DNA from: Drechslerella dactyloides
Lineage: Eukaryota; Ascomycota; Orbiliomycetes; Orbiliales; Orbiliaceae
Direction of reading: 5' to 3'
Length of the DNA stretch: 64,000 nt
Assembly: GCA_020064725.1 (NCBI GenBank)
Contig: JAGTWJ010000001.1
Coordinates: forward strand, 4,340,001 to 4,404,000
The notes beneath the pieces are model-generated. The model was not told the origin of the DNA and searched no databases. It saw only the letters and a program-made list of their open reading frames with translations. The position numbers were made by a program, and so were the translations under genes. This document shows, in pieces, positions 56,990-64,000 of this stretch. Positions within the stretch are counted from its first letter, which is position 1, and each line of letters starts with the position of its first letter.

Positions 56990-59640
56990 CTAATCCTCCG
57001 CCCCAGTTTCCAAAGGTCTATAGTCGCCCGAACCCCGTTTATTGCGCCGGAAAACACTCTTGAACCAGCCGAAAAGACCGGAAGATTCATTCATATCCTT
57101 CGCATTTTGTGAGAAGTACGAATTGTTGATATCCAGACTCGGTACCGGACTCATCACGCCACTACTAAGCAAAGACTGCCCTGATGGCGTTGGCGCCGCC
57201 GATGCATCGTTGAATAGCTGGCTCATGTCTTCTAGTGACAAGCCCTTTGTTTCTGGATAGAAAAAGTAAACTAGAACCAAAAGAAAAGATTAGCGATCAG
57301 CGTGATGGTCTAGCTAGAGACAAATCTCTAACAAAGGGTAGGTACATACCCAAAATAAAGCTGCAGACACAGAAAAAGGCGTGGATGAGGTACAGCCTCC
57401 ATTCCACTACTTCTTGAAGTATCGGTGTCAGCTCTCCTACAAGCCAGTTGAAGGCCCAATTGGTGGCAGTTGATAGTGATGCGCCTTTCGCGCGGATCGA
57501 CAATGGAAGGATTTCTGGAGGGTACAACCACGGAATCGGCCCCCATGAGTATCCGAAGAACGCATTGTAAATCACCACGAAGACCACAACCAAAGTCGGA
57601 GTTGCTGGTATCCGGAGAAACATAAAGTACGAGATGAGAGACAGCGAGATGGCCATTACGATTGCCCCAGACAGCAATATCTTGCGCCTACCCCACCGAT
57701 CGACCAGATACCAAGGCGGAATAGAGCTCGCGACGTAGACCAAAGCGTTGATTCCAGTCATCAAAATGGCATCGCGGCCTTTCCAACCGGCCTCCTGGAA
57801 CACCAAAGGGGCATAGTATGAAATTACGTTGATGCCGTTGAGTTGCGCAAACGCCTGGGCTGACATGGCGATGAAAACCCTACGACGGTACCTGGAAAAC
57901 ATTTCCTTGTAGGTTCGTTCACCTTCCTGCCTTTGGAGAATGACGGCCTCTTTGATATCTCGGTATTCGTCTCTCACACGCTCGTTGTATATATCGCCGC
58001 CACCGTGGAGGTTCGCAAGGACAACAAGGCCGTCTTCATCGTGGTCATTGTCCAAAAGCCATCTATCATGGGATTTAGCATTAGCGCGACACACTAGTCT
58101 CTACAGCAGCGATATAAATTTTCGTAAAACTTACCTGGGAGACTCGCAAATCGCCAGGGAGCCAACAGCGAGCAATGAACCCATGACTATCTGCATGGAG
58201 AGAGGTAGCCTCCATGACCAATCGCTAGGGATCGTGTAACAAAAGTAGTCCATCCACACACTGGAGCAGTAACCAACAATGTTCCCCGTAAATTCCACAC
58301 AGGCTAGTAAGCCTCGGTTGTGTGAGGGCGAGATTTCGGATTGATAAACGGGAACAATAGTCGACAGCAAACCGACGCCAACTCCGGCTATCACCCTGCC
58401 GATAATCATCGTGCTCATATCGACACAGAATGTTTGGAAGGCACCACCGATGACAAAGGTGACAGCGCCATATAGAATTGTCCGACGCCGTCCAATGATA
58501 TCTCCGACTTTGCCCACCATCAGAGATGAGAAGAAAGCCCCAACCTTTAAGCAAATGAATGATAAGTTCCAAGCAATTGTATTTATCTCGGAATATAGTC
58601 TATATTCTCACCTCGAGTATTGCAACCATGGTCCCGATCTGCGCAGCAGTAGGTTCATTGAAGAAGGCACGAAAATGGTCTCCTCTGGAAAACACTAATC
58701 GTTAGTTTGCCCCATTTCAAACCCCACAGCAGGCGGGTAGAAGATACTTACGTTAGGAGACCGCTCATAACCCCTTGATCATAGCCAAAGAGAAAGACGC
58801 CCAAACTCACAAACACGCTAGTAAAATACCTAATTGTTTATGAGTACCAGTGATCACAAGAAGTAAAACAAGGACACAAAGGGTACCATACAGTAGCGGC
58901 TTCCCGGTTAGGCCGTACATGTTGTCTGTTTGTCGTCCACCACCCAGAATGAAGGATATAAGTCTCCTAGCAAATGTTATCTTCCTTGGGCCGGGCTCAG
59001 GGATGGGAATATCCTCTTTTCGGAAGCGAGTCTTGCGTCTCTGTGGATTTCGGCCTTTTCGTCTTGTCCCTCCTCCGTCTTCTTCGTCGGCCTCGTCAGC
59101 GAGATCGTAATGGACCTTGCGATGTTTCTTAGTTTTCCGCGTCGAGCTTCTGTTCAGCCCTTCGTGCACTTGAGCGTCAAGGTCGAGAGAGTGCCCTGAG
59201 ATATGGTCTGAGCCGCCGCTGTTTACTTGATCGGCCAGATCACCAGTATTACTCCAGTCCGAATCATCGGATTCGGAAGTGTAGCTAGATTCCGGGCCGT
59301 GGTGGTGCTGACTGCCTCCGGCGACAGTCGACCGCTTGGCCTTTAGTAGGGATGTGTTCTGCTCGTGGGTCTCAGCGTCGTGGCCGCCGGCTGGTCTTCT
59401 GGAGGAATTATGCTTGGAGATGGGTTTGAGAGGGATGCCAAAGGGCGGGTTTCGTGAGGGCGCAATTTTGTCGGATTTCGTAGAGAAGGATGAGGAGACG
59501 AGGTTTATAGTTCGCCACCCAGGAGTGTCAGGTGGATACTTTAGTCCGGTAGATAGGCTTAGGTGCTGTAGGAGCGCCCGGGAGTGGGAGGCACTGTTTC
59601 GGCGACGGTGGGTGCATGCGCAGTCGATGGCCGGTTTCAA
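56990..59640 (-). CDS. MFS sugar transporter with a long hydrophilic N-terminal extension
   Basis: This is a plasma-membrane hexose-type transporter of the major facilitator superfamily. Exons on the minus strand are 58892-59640, 58752-58829, 58612-58684, 58135-58544, 57350-58062 and 56990-57270 (2304 nt, 767 residues), all in phase. About 250 hydrophilic residues rich in Ser, His, Asp and Arg come before the first membrane segment, which follows GKPLLYFTSVFVSLG. Family marks are GYDQGVMSG, VGKVGDIIGRRRT, ICESPRWL, QLNGINVISYYAP, SIPPWYLVDRWGRR, GPIPWLYPPEILP and YPETKGLSLEDM. A typical family member is about 500-550 residues, so the N-terminal tail is the odd part. The start at 59640 is the first ATG of the open frame; a start further inside would shorten the tail but not remove it. 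Substrate is unknown. Confidence 0.88.
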
Positions 59641-60833
59641 GACGCTCGTTTGATCAAGTTGGGAGTACCTCTGACACGATATGATTTATAGCATACGGGG
59701 CGTCGGAATCGATATGCGAGACCTATGCACGAATCTAAACTTAGCAGGATGTCTCGAGACCGAAATATACGAAAATGGTCTCGTGCCCGTGCCCGATACC
59801 GACTAACTAGAGGGGGTCTTTGAGGCCCCTGTGTGGGGTCCAGGCAGAATTCACAAACGTTGTACTTGCCGGTAAGTAAGCCGAGCTACAGAGATAAAAA
59901 ATCCAGAGCACGGCGCCGTTGCTGTCTTGAGAGGAGAGTCGATGTCAAGGAGCGGCGATGCAATGGAAGATGTACGTTGGACCGCGATCGAGAGGCGAAG
60001 GACCCGGAGACTTTTTCAGGTGATCCACCAACAGCTGAGCTTGCCAACTCAATTTTTTCTTTTGTTGTCCCTTCCTAAAGCCCCTCTTGAATAAGAGACC
60101 GGTTGATCCTTGAAACGATGGATGGGAGCGTGGGTCGTGATCAGATGTGTGCGTTAAGGCGTGTGTACGAGTCCACCAGTAGATCCGAAGCTTGAGACCA
60201 TAGCTCGGGACAATGCTCGGAGCTCGACGGAGTGCAGTGGCTCCTGCAGAAGGGTGGGCTCCGCGGCTGTTCGGATCTGAGACTGGGTGGCCGAAGCACC
60301 GGCGCTGACCGGCTGGGTCGCATCCAGATCGCATCGCGACGCGACCTGGAGATGTTTGATGTCTGGCGGTTGCGCGAGCCGGGCGCGGGCCTGCGTCAAC
60401 GACGTAATCGTGCGTCCCGCCGGCGCAGCTGCCACCACGGATCGTGAATTACGTAAGCGACACCAGCCACTTGTCACCAGCCACAGATCGGTGGCGAGAG
60501 GTGGTCTGCGCAGGGCGACATGCATGCTGCAAGCCGGTGCAGCCAATTTCCGTGGACGGATGTCCAACAAGTACCCCAACGTCGCGACCATGGTAGCTAT
60601 TTGTACTAGCGGGCGACGCGCGAGTATACGCTTGCAATCGCAAGACTGTGCATCGATCACGATAGTATAGCTCTCTCTATCTTGTATATCAGTACTTTGT
60701 ATAACCAAGTGCTTACTTACGCAGGTGAGAGCGAACAGCCGTAGTACCTCTGCTACATACACAGTACCATTTGTATTTTACATCTGCGTACAAGTAAATG
60801 CGGGGTTCGCGCAATACGATTTGAGTTAGTACA

Positions 60834-60843
60834 TACTTAAGTA
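60834..60843. repeat. TACTTAAGTA palindrome
   Basis: A 10-bp perfect palindrome identical to one at 56776-56785, inside an AT-rich patch with further GTACATAAGTA-like steps. Confidence 0.8.
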
Positions 60844-62364
60844 CATAAGTAATTTTCAACGGGTAATACAAGCAACTACACGGATCACAGATCTGTCTAC
60901 TTCGCACACGAAGACCCCAATTAATATGGCCGCATGGCAAGTTTTCCGGACGCTGTCGCTTCATCCGACCGTCGTGCTGGCTAGGGCAGCCTGCCTCGAA
61001 ACCGTTGCTAACGTTAAGGTGGTGGATATATTTAGACGCTACTGACCCACGCCGTCCCCCCGGCAGATTGTCGGTCTTTCCCTAAGTGTAGCTGGCTGTC
61101 GACGTCCGACCGATAGATAGATTGCTGGTTCCCAGGATAACCTTCGTTCAGGCCTTCCGGACAGCGCACATCCTTCGGTGGCAATACCTGTTTGCACCTT
61201 TTATATATAGAAAACGTTGCCCGTCCTCGAGGACAAGTTTGGCATATTGAGCAGATTGGGTGCCTGGTGTTCCCCCAAAGAAAAAAAAGAAAGGAAGGAA
61301 GGATGGAAGGAACTGGCCCAATCTGTTCTGCCAGTGATGTTTCGTGATACACGTCCAGCTTGCAGGGTTTCCTGTTCGCTTCAAACGAACCCGCCCGCCC
61401 CGTATCTCATTTCCGGCCGGCAATCCATCAAATGCGAGAACGAACATCCCTAGCGTACGCCTGGTAGCCTGACGGACGTCCGACCAAAAACTGTGGGCGT
61501 GATTGCGAGCATTAGCGTTGGAAATGCTATGCAATATAATGCTGCGCCCGAAGCCTGGTTCTCCTCATTCTTCTTCTTCGAATCCGTGGTGATTAGTTGC
61601 AGGTGTGTGCGCGGAGTGCATTCCTATTCTCCTGTTTCCGTGTGCCAGATTGCCGACCCCCGTCCGAGCACCAACAGGTTATTAGTTGTATCATGGTATA
61701 ACCTCCTCCGGGGAGGCTTACTCCATCTTGGTCTAAGATTTTTTTTTCTTCTCGCCCTCTCAACGTGCGGTGCCTGCTGAGTCTTCGATGATATTAGCAG
61801 TACAGCTGTTAATAGAATCGCGGACGAAATACTTATTCAGTGCGACTCGCTGAATTCAAGGCAATACGGCATTTGAGAGTCTCCTCTGGGGCCGTACTCT
61901 ACTATCGGTACAGCCAATCGCATTGGTAAGAGTGCTTTTTTCTTCTTTGTCCCCAATATCCGTCTACGTCGAGCAAGAAATCGTTCGCCGGGCCGTCCAC
62001 GTTGCATGCCGTGTAGACGGTCCTACTAAGTAGTTTCATCTGGGTCTTCTGCCGGCCTTCCCTGAAAGCTCTCTGTCTTTTTGTTTTCCCGGCCTTGTTG
62101 TCAGTGTCGTTGGTGTCGCATGCGGGTGCATATGAAATACGCGCATAGGCCCATAGAAGCCGATGGAGACACAATGCATCCCTCGCCGTGAGAAAATGAA
62201 GACAAAGCAGAACGACGACTGCTGAGAGCAGCCGTTCGACCGACCTCGACCAATCGAACGGGGCCAACACGATTGGAGCGTCGACGGTGGCTGCACTTCC
62301 TCCGTGGATTCGCATCGCCGCCTCGCCCGTCTCCACTTGTTGCTGGTGGTACTCAAGCGAGAAC

Positions 62365-62455
62365 CTCGAGTACTCTCGAGTACCCTCGTCCCTGTTGTTT
62401 TCGCTCGACAGCAGCACTTCGCCCTGCAGGATACTCGTGTGTACTCGAGAATACA
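62365..62455. repeat. Cluster of CTCGAG/GTACTCGAG-type elements
   Basis: CTCGAGTAC occurs twice in a row at 62365-62383 with a one-base spacer, and TACTCG-GTGTACTCGAGAATAC at 62431-62455 repeats the core in the reverse sense. The function is unknown. Confidence 0.6.
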
Positions 62456-63544
62456 CATCCGCGACCTTGTGCTGACAGCCCGTCGCAAGCCCATCGGCCG
62501 CGTGTTAGTTTGCAAGCACCGTGCCCTCTGCTTTTCCGTCGCTGTCTCCCCTTCCTTCGCGCGACCCCGACCAAGCCTTCCTGCAACCTGACCACTGCTC
62601 TCTTGTTTTTTGCCTTTCGCCTGCCATTGTATTCTATCGCTGTCGTCGTCGCCGGCTGATAGCGTGGTGAAAACGCAATCGGCAAAGAGAAAGAGCGCGA
62701 GAACGAGAGGGCGGAAACGTGGAGAACGGCCGTTTCGATCTTCTCCTGAGGCGAGACCGAGGCTTCACCACTCCTGCGCGCCCCTCCACCGCCGCTGGTC
62801 TGTCTGCCCTGACCTGTCGTCGGCTTTGTCGGCTTCGTCGGCTTCGTCGTTGTCGTTGTCGTCTGAGAAATTGGCCCTCGTGCCAGTCGCAGCCCGTGGC
62901 AGCCTTGCCCTGTCGTATCTCATCGCATCGCTGTCGCTGCTGCAGCGCATCTCCATCTGCATTCCTCCCGGCACTGCCTGTCTCTTCTTCTTGACAACAT
63001 CTTTCCTCCTCCTCCACCATCCTCACTCACCATCGCATTCCTCAAATCTCCAGCCAGATATTCATAACGCATATTAACCGTGCTGACCTAAGCAGTGTTC
63101 GTGCCTCGTCCGTCGCTCCGTCGCTCTTATCGCCATTGTTGTCCCCAGCGACCTTCCTTTTCGACGTCCATACAGCCGCCAACCGCGCCGAAAATTTTAA
63201 AATCTGCCTGCCAATTCGCGCCTTCCCGTTGTCCACCTCGCCCGCCTTCCTTCTCGAGCCTTGCTCATCTAACTATTTAATCTGACGACCGTTTTATTGC
63301 TCGTTCTTCCTCGCGCGCTCCTCGCCAGCGGCGATAGGCGTCGGAACAAGCATCTACGACACAAACCACTACAACCACAACCGTTGAGATCACACTCGAA
63401 CGAACCCGTACACTCGCTTTCCACACACCCCACCCGCTCAAGACGACTGTCGACAACAGCTACAGTCCTCTATACCTCTCTTCGGTCGCAAGAACTCTCC
63501 GATAGCATCGTTTGGAGCCAAGCTTCCAAACCCAGACCGACACA

Positions 63545-64000
63545 ATGACCCAGTTCGGGAAATTCTACGTACGTTGGCCCAATTCCCCGTCGCGCGACGT
63601 CGCCATATCGCCCTTGACGCCTCTCGTCTAACGCCTCTTTTTCTTTTGTTCCACAGAACTTCTGTCGGGATTCGACCCTTCCGGTAAGTCCACACGCCCG
63701 TCCAGCACACCCCATCAGTCGCCTGTAATCTAACATTGGATCTGGAACTACCTATAGGTTTGCAATGTAAGTAACTTCTGCCAAGTCTGCCTTCTGGCGT
63801 AGACATGTATATGTCCTCAGGATTGATGCTCACCTGACCATTGCCACAGCTCTACGCGTACAGCTCATCCCCGCATCGAGCGCTTCAGCAAAGCTGTGTT
63901 CTCACGGGATTCTCCGTGGGTGATAATCCACTTACGAACCTCGGTAAGCCTTCACCAAAAGACCTCAATTCAGATCGTCTCTTTGCTGATATCATCAGGT
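63545..64000 (+). CDS. 5' end of an unidentified gene, runs off the window
   Basis: Exons seen are 63545-63568, 63657-63683, 63758-63766 and 63850-63943, with a fifth beginning at 63999; all are phase-consistent. The encoded start is MTQFGKFY, then NFCRDSTLP, VCN and LYAYSSSPHR, ending in a phase-1 donor after DNPLTNL. The 9-nt third exon is framed by CTATAG and GTAAGT. The N-terminus has several cysteines and could precede a membrane region, but no family is recognised. The upstream leader is long and pyrimidine-rich. The rest of the gene lies to the right. Confidence 0.6.

Larger units (their letters stand above)
59641..63544. other. 3.9 kb gene-free stretch
   Basis: The longest interval without a supportable gene. 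It lies between two divergent starts. Open frames up to 184 codons on both strands overlap each other and have skewed composition. It holds TACTTAAGTA at 60834-60843, a CTCGAGTAC-rich cluster at 62365-62455 and a pyrimidine-rich leader from about 62900 into the last gene. Confidence 0.55.

Noticed and set aside
62036..62515. Open frames of 159 and 184 codons in the 3.9 kb interval
   Set aside because: Skewed Arg/Thr/Ser composition, mutual overlap and no motif; likely chance frames.

Overview
This window is nuclear DNA from a filamentous ascomycete (Pezizomycotina). The evidence is the gene set (ATG9, a BYR4-type cytokinesis regulator, a SAS2-type MYST acetyltransferase, an XRCC4/LIF1-like protein, a fungal AF4/Ebp1-like protein), short spliceosomal introns of about 45-110 nt with GTNNGT donors and CTAAC-like branch sites, and single-gene rather than operon layout. 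I cannot fix the class from the sequence alone. No mobile element, CRISPR array, rRNA or tRNA was found. Exon models below were built by hand; for nearly all genes every junction was checked for phase, and the summed coding length is divisible by three.

Layout, left to right. 0-2.7 kb: BET1 (Golgi SNARE, -) and CHZ1 (H2A.Z chaperone, -). 3.85-6.9 kb: MET17-type O-acetylhomoserine sulfhydrylase (+), split into 23 exons. 7.7-8.4 kb: NAA30/MAK3 (+). 8.5-12.5 kb: condensin subunit CND1 (-), divergent from CDC7 kinase (+, 13.1-15.0 kb) across a promoter with ACGCGT-type boxes. 15.5-16.3 kb: RPL28/uL15 (+). 17.3-18.9 kb: SAS2-like (+), tail to tail with ATG9 (-, 19.1-22.3 kb). 23.1-24.8 kb: an unidentified coiled-coil protein (+). 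24.9-25.6 kb: a coding-like minus-strand stretch broken by stops. 25.6-26.7 kb: dienelactone hydrolase (+), convergent with a DsbA/FrnE-type oxidoreductase (-). 28.0-29.7 kb: ORC5 (+), convergent with RNA polymerase III subunit RPC2 (-, 30.0-34.5 kb). 36.8-40.3 kb: a Pumilio protein (+). 41.9-44.6 kb: AF4/Ebp1-like protein (-). 45.3-46.3 kb: XRCC4/LIF1-like (-). 47.2-50.4 kb: BYR4-like (+). 52.1-53.1 kb: ERD2 (+), convergent with SelO/FMP40 (-, 53.7-56.2 kb). 57.0-59.6 kb: an MFS sugar transporter with a long N-terminal tail (-). A 3.9 kb gene-free stretch follows, and then the 5' end of an unidentified gene (+, 63.5 kb onward) that runs off the window.

Most genes are housekeeping: replication and chromosome dynamics (CND1, CDC7, ORC5, LIF1-like), chromatin (CHZ1, SAS2), transcription and translation (RPC2, AF4-like, PUF, RPL28, NAA30), secretion and autophagy (BET1, ERD2, ATG9), and sulfur or small-molecule metabolism. 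They are neighbours rather than a cluster; no biosynthetic or defence system is visible.

The most unusual signal is gene architecture. One 458-residue metabolic enzyme is cut by 22 introns, and exons of 6-19 nt occur in eight unrelated genes (BET1, CHZ1, MET17, RPL28, RPC2, SelO and the terminal gene, plus a 22-nt start exon in ERD2). Two introns appear to use GC-AG splice sites. BET1, the 5' ends of RPL28 and RPC2, and parts of SelO are not visible as open reading frames and only appear when the splicing is reconstructed. There is also a compositional break: genes between about 42 and 50 kb are GC-rich and intron-poor, while those at 0.6-34 kb are AT-leaning and intron-rich.
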